DNA of 36,316 bases from an uncultured Bacilli bacterium (GTDB lineage Bacteria > Bacillota_I > Bacilli_A > RF39 > UBA660), in the NCBI GenBank assembly GCA_947629465.1, contig CANRDZ010000004.1, forward strand, positions 1 through 36,316, given 5' to 3'. A program made the translations under genes and the position numbers. Of the stretch, positions 9,395 through 19,773 are shown piece by piece. Every line of letters begins with the position of its first letter. Positions within the stretch are counted from its first letter, which is position 1. A model generated the notes under the pieces. The model had not been told where the DNA came from and did not search any database. It worked only from the letters and a program-made list of their open reading frames with translations.

Positions 9395-12211
9395 TTATTT
9401 TTCTTTAGCAAATATTTTTTTTAAGAATTGACCTGTATAAGATTTTTCTATTTTACTAACTTCTTTAGGAGTTCCGGTTGCAATAACTTCGCCACCAAAT
9501 CTTCCACCTTCAGGTCCAAGATCAATAACATAATCAGCTTGTTTAATTACATCCAAATTATGTTCAATAACAATAACTGTATCACCATTATCCACTATTC
9601 TATTTAAAACCTCTAATAATTTCTTAATATCGGCTGAATGAAGCCCAGTAGTTGGTTCATCCAAAATAAAGATTGATTTGCCTGTTGCTTTTTTTTGTAA
9701 TTCTTTAGCAAGTTTAACACGCCCTGCTTCACCACCAGATAAAGTAGGTGCTCCTTGGCCTAATTTTATATATGATAAGCCAACATCTTTCATAACTTGT
9801 AATTTGTCTCTAACTTTTGGAATATTTTCAAAGAAAGGAATTGCTTCACTAACTCGCATTTCTAAAATATCGGCAATGCTTTTTCCTTTAAATTTAACAT
9901 CCAATGTTTCTTTATTAAAACGAGTTCCGCCACAAACATCACATGGAACATAAACATCCGGTAGAAAATGCATTTCTATTTTTTTAACTCCGTCCCCAAA
10001 GCAAGCTTCACATCTTCCACCTTTAACATTAAATGAGAATCTACTTTTATCATAGCCTCGCATTTTAGATTCTTTCATATTTGCAAATACATCTCTAATA
10101 TCATCAAAAACACCTACATAGGTTGCTGGATTACTTCTTGGAGTCCTACCAATTGCATCTTGACTTATATTTACTACTTTATCAATATTTTCTATTCCTT
10201 TAATTTCTTTACATTTTCCAGGAATATCTTTAGAATTATATATTTCTTTATGAAGTGTTTTATATAATATTTCATTTACTAGTGTTGATTTACCGCTTCC
10301 AGAAACTCCTGTTACTACAACAAATTTGTTTAATGGAATTTTGACGTTAATATTTTTCAAATTGTTTTCTTTAGCACCTTTGACTTCTAAAAAAAGGCCA
10401 TTTCCTTTTCTTAATTTTTTAGGTATTTCTATTTTTTCTTTGCCACTTAAATATCGACCTGTAATACTTTTATCATTATTCATAACTTCTTCCGGTGTTC
10501 CTGAGGCTACTATATAACCTCCTTCTTCACCAGCTCCAGGTCCTACATCAACTAAATAATCTGCTGCAAGCATAGTATCTGTATCATGTTCTACGACAAT
10601 TAAAGTATTTCCTAAATCCCGCATTTCTTTTAATGAATTGATAAGTTTTTCATTATCTCTTTGATGAAGGCCTATAGAAGGCTCATCTAATACATATAAT
10701 ACTCCAGATAATCTACTGCCAATTTGAGTAGCAAGTCTTATTCTTTGAGCTTCACCCCCAGATAATGTTGAAGCACTTCGAGATAAAGTTAAATAATTTA
10801 AACCAACATTCATTAAGAAATCTAATCTAGATAATATTTCTTTTAATAATAAATTACTGATTTCTTTTTCTTCATTATTAAGTTTTAGATTATGCAAAAA
10901 TTCACTTAATTCATCTATTGCCATTTCACATAATTCAAATATGTTTTTTTTATTTATTTTAACTGCTAATATTTCATCTTTTAATCTTGTACCATGGCAT
11001 TTTGGGCATACTGATTCAACCATATATCCTTCAATCCACTCTCTTATCCAAGAACTATTAGTTTCTAAATATCGTCTTTCTAAATTGTTAACTATTCCTT
11101 CATAACGTGATTTAGAATCTCTAGTACTACCATTCTTAGCTACATAATGAAAATCCATAATGTCTTTTGTTCCATATAAAATAATATCTAGATCACTACG
11201 TTTCATATCTTTAACAGGAATATTTAAATCAATATTATAATGCTCCGCAACAGTATTTAAACTGCTCATATACATATTATTATCTAAATTAATTGCAACA
11301 ATTGCACCTTTATTAATACTTTTATTCTTATCTGGAATTAATAAATCTTCACTAATTTTAAGTTTAGTTCCTAATCCCTTACATTCTTCACAAGCCCCAT
11401 ATGGAGAATTAAATGAAAACATTCTAGGTTCTAACTCACTAATAGAAAAATTACAATAAGGGCAAGCATAATTTTCACTCATTAGAATATCTTCTTTATC
11501 ATCTATTCTAATAATAACTAATCCATTAGCCATTTTACAACTAGTTTCAATTGCTTCAAAAATACGACTTCTTTCTTCTTTACTAATAAGTAATTTATCA
11601 ATTAAAACATAAATATCATCTTTTATATTTTTTTCTAATTTGATTTCATCTTGAGCATTATACATTACTCCATTTACTTTAATTTTAGTAAATCCTTTGC
11701 TTTTTAAATCTTCTATTAAATCTTTATGAGTGCCTTTTTCTCCTCTTACAATTGGAGCAAAAATTTCAATTTTAAGTCCTTCATCAAAGTTTAATACTTT
11801 ATTAGTCATTTCTTCAATGCTTTGACTTTTAATAGGAATTTTATGAACTGGACAATAAGGAATCCCTATTCGTGAAAATAAAAGACGAAAATAATCATAT
11901 AATTCTGTAATTGTACCAACAGTTGAACGAGGATTTTTATTAGTTGTCTTTTGATCAATAGATATACTTGGTGATAAACCTTCAATAGAATCTACATCAG
12001 GTTTTTCTCCACTTCCAATAAATTGTCTAGCATAGGCAGATAAACTTTCTACATATCTTCTTTCACCTTCAGCATAAATTGTATCAAAAGCTAAACTACT
12101 CTTACCACTTCCAGATACACCAGTCATTACAATTAATTTATTTTTAGGAAGTTCTAAATCTATATTTTTTAAATTATTTTCCCTTGCACCCCTTATTACT
12201 ATTTTATCCAT
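9395..12211 (-). CDS. uvrA: excinuclease ABC subunit A
   Basis: Two ABC ATPase halves (GVSGSGKSSLAFDTIYAEG; GVSGSGKSTLVNEIL), zinc-finger CxxC motifs, LSGGEAQRIRLATQIGS. Confidence 0.98.
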   Translation of the reverse strand: MDKIVIRGARENNLKNIDLELPKNKLIVMTGVSGSGKSSLAFDTIYAEGERRYVESLSAYARQFIGSGEKPDVDSIEGLSPSISIDQKTTNKNPRSTVGTITELYDYFRLLFSRIGIPYCPVHKIPIKSQSIEEMTNKVLNFDEGLKIEIFAPIVRGEKGTHKDLIEDLKSKGFTKIKVNGVMYNAQDEIKLEKNIKDDIYVLIDKLLISKEERSRIFEAIETSCKMANGLVIIRIDDKEDILMSENYACPYCNFSISELEPRMFSFNSPYGACEECKGLGTKLKISEDLLIPDKNKSINKGAIVAINLDNNMYMSSLNTVAEHYNIDLNIPVKDMKRSDLDIILYGTKDIMDFHYVAKNGSTRDSKSRYEGIVNNLERRYLETNSSWIREWIEGYMVESVCPKCHGTRLKDEILAVKINKKNIFELCEMAIDELSEFLHNLKLNNEEKEISNLLLKEILSRLDFLMNVGLNYLTLSRSASTLSGGEAQRIRLATQIGSRLSGVLYVLDEPSIGLHQRDNEKLINSLKEMRDLGNTLIVVEHDTDTMLAADYLVDVGPGAGEEGGYIVASGTPEEVMNNDKSITGRYLSGKEKIEIPKKLRKGNGLFLEVKGAKENNLKNINVKIPLNKFVVVTGVSGSGKSTLVNEILYKTLHKEIYNSKDIPGKCKEIKGIENIDKVVNISQDAIGRTPRSNPATYVGVFDDIRDVFANMKESKMRGYDKSRFSFNVKGGRCEACFGDGVKKIEMHFLPDVYVPCDVCGGTRFNKETLDVKFKGKSIADILEMRVSEAIPFFENIPKVRDKLQVMKDVGLSYIKLGQGAPTLSGGEAGRVKLAKELQKKATGKSIFILDEPTTGLHSADIKKLLEVLNRIVDNGDTVIVIEHNLDVIKQADYVIDLGPEGGRFGGEVIATGTPKEVSKIEKSYTGQFLKKIFAKEK

Positions 12212-12312
12212 ATGTATCACCAACTTTTATTATTTTATTCTTTTTTTTAAAATATTCAAGTATTACTATATCAAACAATTGTATGTTAATCAATACTTTT
12301 TTTTAAATTTAT

Positions 12313-12341
12313 AAAAAAAGGACTCATTAATGAGGCCTTTA
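12313..12341 (-). terminator. intrinsic terminator downstream of sigma factor gene
   Basis: Minus strand AAAGGCCTCATTAATGAGTCCTTTTTTTT; a second hairpin (GTAGAG...CTCTAC, 12345-12361) lies between the gene and the terminator. Confidence 0.75.
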
Positions 12342-12384
12342 TTCGTAGAGTAAACCTCTACATTAATATTATTTACCATCTTTT

Positions 12385-13575
12385 TTATTTTATACATTTT
12401 TTTAATTTATTTTCTTTTTTATAAATTGTTGTACTATATATACCTAAATTATAAATTGATGATCCATATTTATTAATCATTTCATTTTTAAAATTTTCAT
12501 ATATTTCATTTTGTTCATTTAATTGAACTAACTTTAACCATAAATCTTTTTTTATACTATGTAACTCGTCAAATGAAATTCCTAATAATTTTGTATACAT
12601 TTCATCTGATAAATAATATTTTCCAAAAGTTTTTAAAATAAAATATTTTAATTCAATTTCTTCTAAATCATCTTTAATAAATAAATATTTAATTATATCT
12701 GTAGGTTTTATTGGTTCAATTCGATAATATTCTAAATTACCTTTAACAGCTTTTTTTAAATCTTTTAATAATATTCCTTCATTTTTACCAGCTAAAATAT
12801 TTTTTACTTTTTTTAGTGCTTTCTTTTCAATTTGCCTTATTCCTTCTTTAGTAAAATTAAAATCATCTTTTAATTGATTTAACGTTTTAAGATTTGAAGA
12901 AAGATAGCGATTATAAAAAATGTAATAATATAAAGGACTTAAATTGTTTTTTATTAATACTTTTAATTCCAAATCAAATAATTCATCTATAACATCTATA
13001 TTATCTTCATCTAAAATTAAATCACCTAATTCATCTTGTTCATCTCCAACTGGCAAATTCAAACTTACCATTTCTCTTTGAGATGCCATTTTGATATCAT
13101 ATAATCTTGCTTTAGTTATGCCTAATTTTAAACATATTTCATCTTCTTTAATTGATGGATTATTTTCAATTAATTGTTTGTATTCCCTAACTAATTTTTT
13201 TAAATCAAAAGATATTCTTATTTCATCTTCATTTAAAATAATAGATTTTAAAATCTCTTGTTTTATACACTTTGTTGCATATGTAGTAAAGGCTCCTTTT
13301 TTTGGATCATATGTATTAGCAGCTTTTATTAAACCGATATTTCCTTCTTGAATTAAATCTAAAAGACTCAAATGACAAACTCTTTGCGTAAAAGTTTTGG
13401 CAATACTCACCACTAGTGGAAGACAACTTTTAGTTAAAGTATCTATATCTCCCTTTTTGGCTAACTCTTTTTGTTCTTCAATTGATAATCGTGGACATCT
13501 ATTAATCTCATTTAAATACATTCTTATTGAATCTTCCATCGCACTATTTTCTATAGCAATATTATCTTTTGCCAT
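12385..13575 (-). CDS. divergent sigma-70 family RNA polymerase sigma factor with C-terminal extension
   Basis: Region 2-like LLDLIQEGNIGLIKAANTYDPKKGAFTTYATKCIKQEIL; region 4-like TLNQLKDDFNFTKEGIRQIEKKALKKVKNIL; then ~130-150 aa with no recognised domain. Confidence 0.85.
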   Translation of the reverse strand: MAKDNIAIENSAMEDSIRMYLNEINRCPRLSIEEQKELAKKGDIDTLTKSCLPLVVSIAKTFTQRVCHLSLLDLIQEGNIGLIKAANTYDPKKGAFTTYATKCIKQEILKSIILNEDEIRISFDLKKLVREYKQLIENNPSIKEDEICLKLGITKARLYDIKMASQREMVSLNLPVGDEQDELGDLILDEDNIDVIDELFDLELKVLIKNNLSPLYYYIFYNRYLSSNLKTLNQLKDDFNFTKEGIRQIEKKALKKVKNILAGKNEGILLKDLKKAVKGNLEYYRIEPIKPTDIIKYLFIKDDLEEIELKYFILKTFGKYYLSDEMYTKLLGISFDELHSIKKDLWLKLVQLNEQNEIYENFKNEMINKYGSSIYNLGIYSTTIYKKENKLKKCIK

Positions 13576-13634
13576 ATTATCCCCCCTAAACAGCTAATTA
13601 TTATAACACATTTTTTAAAAAAAGCTAGTAAATA

Positions 13635-14408
13635 CTACCATAATTTTCTTGTTTTTTCTTTTCCAAATTCTTGTGGAAACATATCAAAATTAATTTCAAT
13701 TTCATTTTCTTTTATATATTTATATATTTTATAAGCTAATATCCTTTTATCTTTTAATCGGTAAAGAATATCAGCGTCAAAATTTTGAATTGTTATTATT
13801 CCATTAAATAAAATACTTTTAAAAGAAGCATCAATAAATTCAGCATAACAATCTTTTTCTTCGGTAACTAAAATTGCTTTAACATCTAATGCATTTTTTA
13901 AAAAATCAATTATTTCTCTTTCACTATCTGATAAATGACGATAAAAATTTAAAAATTCACTTATTATATAACCTATTTTTCTAACTCTTTCTTCTTTATC
14001 ATATAAATATGGAGTATAATTACCATTTGCTGCGCAAAATAATCTTACTAAAAAATTTGAATGATTATAAAAATTATTTATAATACTGTAATATTCATGA
14101 TGATTAGAACTAATTTTAATAACTTTTTCAATTATTTTAAGAATTTCTAAATACTTTTTTTGATCTTTAAAATCTAATTTATTTTGTTCAAATTTCATTA
14201 AAAAGTGATTAGCATAAATTGCAATAAAATTTAAAAGAATAATGTTAATATTTTTGTCTAATCCGTTAAGAGTTGCATCAATTAAATTGTAATAATTATC
14301 ATTAACATAATCAAAGAAATAAATTGAAAACCAATTATCAAGGTCAATGTTTTCAAATAATCCATTATTAAGTTTTTCTAACTCTGTATTTATTTTTTCA
14401 TGTGTCAT
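13635..14408 (-). CDS. hypothetical protein, predicted mainly helical
   Basis: 257 aa intact ORF co-oriented between two neighbours; no recognised motif. Confidence 0.75.
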   Translation of the reverse strand: MTHEKINTELEKLNNGLFENIDLDNWFSIYFFDYVNDNYYNLIDATLNGLDKNINIILLNFIAIYANHFLMKFEQNKLDFKDQKKYLEILKIIEKVIKISSNHHEYYSIINNFYNHSNFLVRLFCAANGNYTPYLYDKEERVRKIGYIISEFLNFYRHLSDSEREIIDFLKNALDVKAILVTEEKDCYAEFIDASFKSILFNGIITIQNFDADILYRLKDKRILAYKIYKYIKENEIEINFDMFPQEFGKEKTRKLW

Positions 14409-14438
14409 ATTGTTCTCCTAAAGGTAAAAAGAATAATT

Positions 14439-14996
14439 CTATCTTGTTAATTTTTTTACATTTTCTTCTTTAATATTTGGTAAGGAAATATCCATTTCTC
14501 TATTTGTATTAATATTCCAAGGATTACTTAAATTCCATAAATAATAGAAATCTTTGTTAGGTAAAGGACTTCCTTCACCAGCAAGTTTATAACTTTTAAA
14601 AACATCAAAGCGATGATCTATCTCTCTAAAAAGAGAATTTTCACCTTGAAGAGGTTTAAAATAACCAAATAAATGAGCATTATCAAATTTCCAACCATAT
14701 TTAAAAAATACTTCTATTTTTAAAACATCATCATAAGTCATATCTTGAGGAAAGCCATATTTTTTTAATAATTCACCCATATAATAATATTTTTTTATTA
14801 ATAATAATTCATTTTCATTTAATAATGAAATTGGATAATGAGGTGCGTTATATAATAAATCATTTGCACAAAAATTTTCATCTACTATAAAGTGAATACG
14901 ACGTAATACTTCACCTTCATCTTTTTTACTTGTTTCTTTCATTAATAAACCTGTAAATATTTCATCCCTTTTTACTACATAATCAATTTTTTCCAT
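14439..14996 (-). CDS. hypothetical protein
   Basis: Start reassigned to MEKIDYVVKRDE at 14996, preceded by AAAGGAAATGATTACT; no recognised family. Confidence 0.7.
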   Translation of the reverse strand: MEKIDYVVKRDEIFTGLLMKETSKKDEGEVLRRIHFIVDENFCANDLLYNAPHYPISLLNENELLLIKKYYYMGELLKKYGFPQDMTYDDVLKIEVFFKYGWKFDNAHLFGYFKPLQGENSLFREIDHRFDVFKSYKLAGEGSPLPNKDFYYLWNLSNPWNINTNREMDISLPNIKEENVKKLTR

Positions 14997-15147
14997 AGTA
15001 ATCATTTCCTTTAAACACAAAATATAATAGCAAAAAAAATTATTAAAGTAAATAATGGTTTTATTTTTAATATTTACTATAAAATTCATCATTTACTTAA
15101 TATAGATTAAATGATAAAATTTTTTTAGAAAATATATAGGTGATTTA

Positions 15148-16869
15148 ATGAAAAATCTTAAAGATTTTAAAACTATTTTTAAATTAATAAAAGAATATAA
15201 ATTAAAGATTATTTTTTGCACTATTATTATTTTTCTTGGAAGTTTATCTGAAATACTTACAGGTTATTTAAATGGTGTCTCAATTGAAGCTATTACAAAT
15301 CTTAATTTAAAACTTTCAATTGCGGCTTTATTTTTATATTTTTTTAGTCAAATATTTTTTAGTGTTTTAAATCGGATAGCCAATACTATCTTATCCAAAG
15401 TTCAAATTGCTATAGCTAGAAAAGTTAATTATATAGCATATCGAAAAACTTTAAGTTTACCGGCTTATGCCTTTGAAGAAATAACAAGTGGTGAACTTAT
15501 TAATAGAATTACTAATGATACTGAAACAATTGTTAATTCATTTGAACAATTAATAAAACTTGCTTCTATGATTGTATCAGCTTTTATTATTTTAATTTTT
15601 ATTTTTTATAATTCATATATAATTGCTTTAGAAATAATTATCTTTATTATAATCTATACTTTCATAGTTAAATATTTTAATCCTAAATTAAAAAAAATTC
15701 ATAAAGAAAAAAGAAAATTAAATGATGAGGGTGTAAGTTTAGTTGCTGAATCAATAAGAGGTGTAAGAGAAATTAAAACTTTAGGAATTAAAAATTCTCT
15801 TTTTAGTAATTTAGAAGCTTTAATTAAAAAAATGACTAGTAAAGCTTATCATGAAATTGATTTATATTTTATTTATGATACTATTTCCATCATTTTAAAA
15901 GTTACTTTAGAAGTAGGAACATTTATTACTTGTGCTATTTTATTGTATTTGGGTAAAACTACTTTAACTTTCTTTGTAGCTATGACTTATTATATTTATA
16001 GATTCACTTGGCTTATCGAAAACGTTAATTCTTTTACTAAAGTTTATAATCAAGCCCATGTATCTATCATTAGAATTAATGAAATTTTAGAAAATGAATT
16101 ATATGAAGATGTAGCATTTGGAAATAATCGTTTAAAAAATTGTAACGGAATTATTAAATTTAATAATGTTACTTTTGCTTATCCTAAAGAAGGAAATATT
16201 TTAAAAGATTTTAATGCTGAATTTTTACCTCATAAAAAAATTGGTATAGTTGGTAAAAGCGGCCAAGGAAAATCTACTATATTTAATTTATTAACTAGAG
16301 TTTTTGATGCCAAAGAAGGAAGTATTACTATTGATGGAATAAATATTTTAGATCTTGATGAAAAATCTTTAAGAAAATATATAGCTATTATTAGACAAGA
16401 ACCTTTTTTATTTAATAAATCAATAAGTGAAAACTTTAAAATTTTAAATAAAAACTTAACTATTAAAGATATAAGAAAATATTGTAAAATGGCATATATA
16501 GATGATTATATAATGAGTCTTCCTAATAATTATAATACTATTTTAGGTGAAGGAGGAGTTAATTTATCTGGAGGGCAAAAGCAAAGATTAGCTATTGCTA
16601 GAGCTTTAGCAAAAGAAAGTAAAATTATTTTATTTGATGAAGCTACTTCAGCATTAGACAATGAATCACAAATGTATATAAAGAAGGTTATTGATGATTT
16701 AGTATATGATCATACTATTATTATAATAGCTCATCGTTTATCAACAATTATTGATGCTGATCAAATATTTGTTATAGATGATGGTAAAGTAAAAGATGTT
16801 GGTACTCATCAAGAACTTTTAAAAAGATGTAAACAATATCAAACCTTATATAAAAATGAATTAGAATAG
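15148..16869 (+). CDS. ABC exporter, fused permease/ATP-binding protein
   Basis: N-terminal TM domain; Walker A GKSGQGKST, signature LSGGQKQRLAIARAL, Walker B IILFDEATSALD. Confidence 0.95.
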   Translation: MKNLKDFKTIFKLIKEYKLKIIFCTIIIFLGSLSEILTGYLNGVSIEAITNLNLKLSIAALFLYFFSQIFFSVLNRIANTILSKVQIAIARKVNYIAYRKTLSLPAYAFEEITSGELINRITNDTETIVNSFEQLIKLASMIVSAFIILIFIFYNSYIIALEIIIFIIIYTFIVKYFNPKLKKIHKEKRKLNDEGVSLVAESIRGVREIKTLGIKNSLFSNLEALIKKMTSKAYHEIDLYFIYDTISIILKVTLEVGTFITCAILLYLGKTTLTFFVAMTYYIYRFTWLIENVNSFTKVYNQAHVSIIRINEILENELYEDVAFGNNRLKNCNGIIKFNNVTFAYPKEGNILKDFNAEFLPHKKIGIVGKSGQGKSTIFNLLTRVFDAKEGSITIDGINILDLDEKSLRKYIAIIRQEPFLFNKSISENFKILNKNLTIKDIRKYCKMAYIDDYIMSLPNNYNTILGEGGVNLSGGQKQRLAIARALAKESKIILFDEATSALDNESQMYIKKVIDDLVYDHTIIIIAHRLSTIIDADQIFVIDDGKVKDVGTHQELLKRCKQYQTLYKNELE

Positions 16870-16872
16870 AAT

Positions 16873-16900
16873 AAAAGAAGTCAAAAGTGACTTCTTTTTA
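16873..16900. terminator. bidirectional intrinsic terminator
   Basis: AAAGAAGTCA-aaag-TGACTTCTTTTT between convergent genes. Confidence 0.75.
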
Positions 16901-17791
16901 TCTTAAATCTAAATCAATTATTTCATAGTTAGTGGTTCCTAAACCTAATCTTTCGGCTTCTTCAACTGTGTGGATAGCATGTTTTTCATTCATTCTATTA
17001 ATTAAACTTTCTTTACCTATATCTTCACTATTAATAATAGTATCATAAGAACATTTATCAATAGCTACTGGATCAATTGAGGCATAAATACCGATATCTT
17101 TCATTTCAGGATCATGAGGATTAGAATCACAATCACAATCAATTGATAAATTATTTAAAACATTAATATATACTAAATTAGTTTTACCAAAATATTCTAC
17201 TATTGCTTTATCTGCTTCAGCCATACTTTCTAAAAAACCATCTTGATCAGATGTATAATGCCACATATCATCAGGATCTTTAGTAATTCCTACGGAATGA
17301 ATCCAAGCTTTACCATTAGTTGAAGCCATACCAATTGACATATTTTTTAAAGCTCCTCCAAATCCACCCATAGCATGTCCTTTGAAATGAGAAAGCATTA
17401 AACAAGAATCATAATTTTTAATATGACTACCAACAATATTAATTCCTTTTAAATGACCATCATAATTAACTGGTATTTCAATTTCTCCTTCTTCATCCAT
17501 AATATCAACTGGAGCAATTTTTGTAAATCCATGTTCTTCAATAACTTTATAATGATCAGCGGTATTAAATCTTTTGCCTCGATAAGCTGTATTACATTCA
17601 ATAATTGTACCATTTAATTTTTGAACTAAATCTTTAATTAATTCTGGTTTTAAATAATTATGACCTCCTAATTCACCGGTAGAAATTTTTACTCCAACTC
17701 TACCTTTTAAATCAATATTTAAGGCCTCATAAATTCTTACTAAACCTTCACTACTGATATCTCTTGTAAAATATACTTTTGCTTTTTCCAT
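16898..17791 (-). CDS. DUF362-like protein
   Basis: KVYFTRDIS..., MLSHFKGHAMGGFGGALKNMSIGMAS, PVAIDKCSYDTI resemble DUF362. Confidence 0.8.
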   Translation of the reverse strand: MEKAKVYFTRDISSEGLVRIYEALNIDLKGRVGVKISTGELGGHNYLKPELIKDLVQKLNGTIIECNTAYRGKRFNTADHYKVIEEHGFTKIAPVDIMDEEGEIEIPVNYDGHLKGINIVGSHIKNYDSCLMLSHFKGHAMGGFGGALKNMSIGMASTNGKAWIHSVGITKDPDDMWHYTSDQDGFLESMAEADKAIVEYFGKTNLVYINVLNNLSIDCDCDSNPHDPEMKDIGIYASIDPVAIDKCSYDTIINSEDIGKESLINRMNEKHAIHTVEEAERLGLGTTNYEIIDLDLR

Positions 17792-17806
17792 ATTTTTTCC
17801 TCTTTT

Positions 17807-18607
17807 CTATTTTTTTATTTCAAAATATTCACCAGGAACATTTATATTATTTTTATCATATTCTTCTTTTAAATAACCAAAAAAATTTCTATTTATTTGA
17901 AAATGACTTTCAGCTTTACAATCTATTTCTATTTTATATATATAATTATTAGCATTTAATTTTTCTATTCCTAATAACTTTATATCATTTCTAATATCTT
18001 TTAATTTAATCATTTTCTTATTTACTTCTTTTAAAATTTTTTCTAATAAACTTATAGGTACATCTTTAGAAACAGGAAATTCGATATATAAAATAGTATC
18101 ATACATACTATGGTTAATAACACTTGTTATCATACTATTATTAATTATCATAACTTCGCCTGTATAAGATTTTATTTTAGTTGTTTGAAGGCCTAAATCA
18201 ATAACTTCTCCTCTAAAACCATTAATTGTTACAACATCACCTTGCATATAATGATTATCAAAAATAATAGCTATCCCTGATAATAAATTTTTAATGGTAT
18301 CTTGAAAGGCTAAACCTATTATAGCTCCTATTATTCCTAATGATGCAATAATACTTGTTGTTTTAATTCCATATACATTTAAAATTGATAAAATAGTTAT
18401 AATGGCAATTATATATTTAATAATACTTTTAAATAAATTAATAATTGTCTTTTCTCTTTTAATTTGAACTTCTTTTTTTAATTTTGATTTTTTATTAAAG
18501 ACTAATACTTTATTAATTATTTTACATAATATAGCATAAATTATTAAGGCAATTAATATATAAATTATAGGTAAATAAACTTCTTTAATTAATATTTTTT
18601 TTAACAT
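17807..18607 (-). CDS. small-conductance mechanosensitive channel (MscS family)
   Basis: SIIASLGIIGAIIGLAFQDTIKNLLSGIAIIFDNHYMQGDVVTINGFRGEVIDLGLQTTKIKSYTGEVMIINNS. Confidence 0.92.
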   Translation of the reverse strand: MLKKILIKEVYLPIIYILIALIIYAILCKIINKVLVFNKKSKLKKEVQIKREKTIINLFKSIIKYIIAIITILSILNVYGIKTTSIIASLGIIGAIIGLAFQDTIKNLLSGIAIIFDNHYMQGDVVTINGFRGEVIDLGLQTTKIKSYTGEVMIINNSMITSVINHSMYDTILYIEFPVSKDVPISLLEKILKEVNKKMIKLKDIRNDIKLLGIEKLNANNYIYKIEIDCKAESHFQINRNFFGYLKEEYDKNNINVPGEYFEIKK

Positions 18608-18619
18608 ATATTCAATTAT

Positions 18620-18650
18620 TTAAAAAAAAGTTATTTCAAATAACTTATTT
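18620..18650 (-). terminator. intrinsic terminator of the downstream DUF308-like gene
   Basis: Minus strand AAGTTATT-tga-AATAACTTTTTTTT. Confidence 0.65.
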
Positions 18651-19271
18651 TTTTCTTCCTCCTTTTTTATTTTCTTTTTTTTCTACAAATTCTACTTCTT
18701 CAACTACTTCTGTTTTATTTTTTCCTTTTATATTGTTAACATTTTCTATAATGCTATCTTTACTACTATCTTTATAGATAAAATAACTTATAAAATCTAT
18801 TATTCCATAAATCATCATAAATAAACCAATAATTTTTAAAGGCAAATTAGAATTTGCTACTGTATATATACCACATAAAATAAATATTAACCCAACTACG
18901 ATTAAGGCATAAAATTTATTACTTCTATCTGTAGTATAAAAAATTTGTAATAATTTACTTAAACCAATAATAATTAAATAACCACCTACAATAAATCTTA
19001 ATAATAATTCAATTGCATCAGCTAAAAAAATAAATACTATACCAAGAATTATTGAAGTAATACCAAAAGCCATTTCATTACGATTAACTACTTTTAAATT
19101 TTTATCTTTAATATAATAGTTAGTAACTTTATAAAGGCCTATAATTATTAAAATACCTCCCATAATATAAGAAATAAATTTTACGAAAGTATTGGGTCTA
19201 GTAAATAAAACAAGACCAATTATAAAAAATATAATTCCACTAGTTAGAGAAAATTTATTATTTTTTTTCAT
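18645..19271 (-). CDS. DUF308/HdeD-like membrane protein
   Basis: Six-helix-like hydrophobic pattern with repeated (I/V)xGxxLIIIGLxK motifs. Confidence 0.75.
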   Translation of the reverse strand: MKKNNKFSLTSGIIFFIIGLVLFTRPNTFVKFISYIMGGILIIIGLYKVTNYYIKDKNLKVVNRNEMAFGITSIILGIVFIFLADAIELLLRFIVGGYLIIIGLSKLLQIFYTTDRSNKFYALIVVGLIFILCGIYTVANSNLPLKIIGLFMMIYGIIDFISYFIYKDSSKDSIIENVNNIKGKNKTEVVEEVEFVEKKENKKGGRKK

Positions 19272-19326
19272 TTATTCACCTTCCAATATAATTATACAAT
19301 TAAATATATTATTTAGCAAAATATTT

Positions 19327-19584
19327 TTAAAGTTTTCTTCCTGATAAATTTGCTCTATTATATAAATCATGTGTTAATTTAGAAATATATGAATAGGCTT
19401 TTTCTGTATTAATGCCTAATCGATTATTATTTCTTATTTCTTGCATAGTATCCATATATTGTTTTATATAATAATTTGCTTCTTCTTCACTTATATTAGG
19501 TATAAGCTCAATTAGTTTAGATATATTGCTACTTGCAAGAGCACTAGCAATATTTTCTATATACTGAATATCTACTTTATCCAT
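19327..19584 (-). CDS. small hypothetical protein (85 aa)
   Basis: Intact ORF with AGGAGG-type RBS (minus strand ...TTTTTAGGAGGTTATTATG). Confidence 0.65.
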   Translation of the reverse strand: MDKVDIQYIENIASALASSNISKLIELIPNISEEEANYYIKQYMDTMQEIRNNNRLGINTEKAYSYISKLTHDLYNRANLSGRKL

Positions 19585-19773
19585 AATAACCTCCTAAAAA
19601 CTTTATATATTTATTATATAATAAGATTAATTATTTTTATTTAATAATTTAACTTTTTGACATAATTTTTCATATTTTTTATTGATTTACTTTAAAATTA
19701 ATATGTGCTATTTAAAATTAAAACATAGTTATTTTTAAGTAGATATGTTAAAATTTTATTAGGAGTGGTATTT

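Noticed and set aside
18645-19271. Two DUF308-like proteins (here and 27399-27950) as a novel system
   Set aside because: This family is commonly multicopy; the copies are far apart and have unrelated neighbours.
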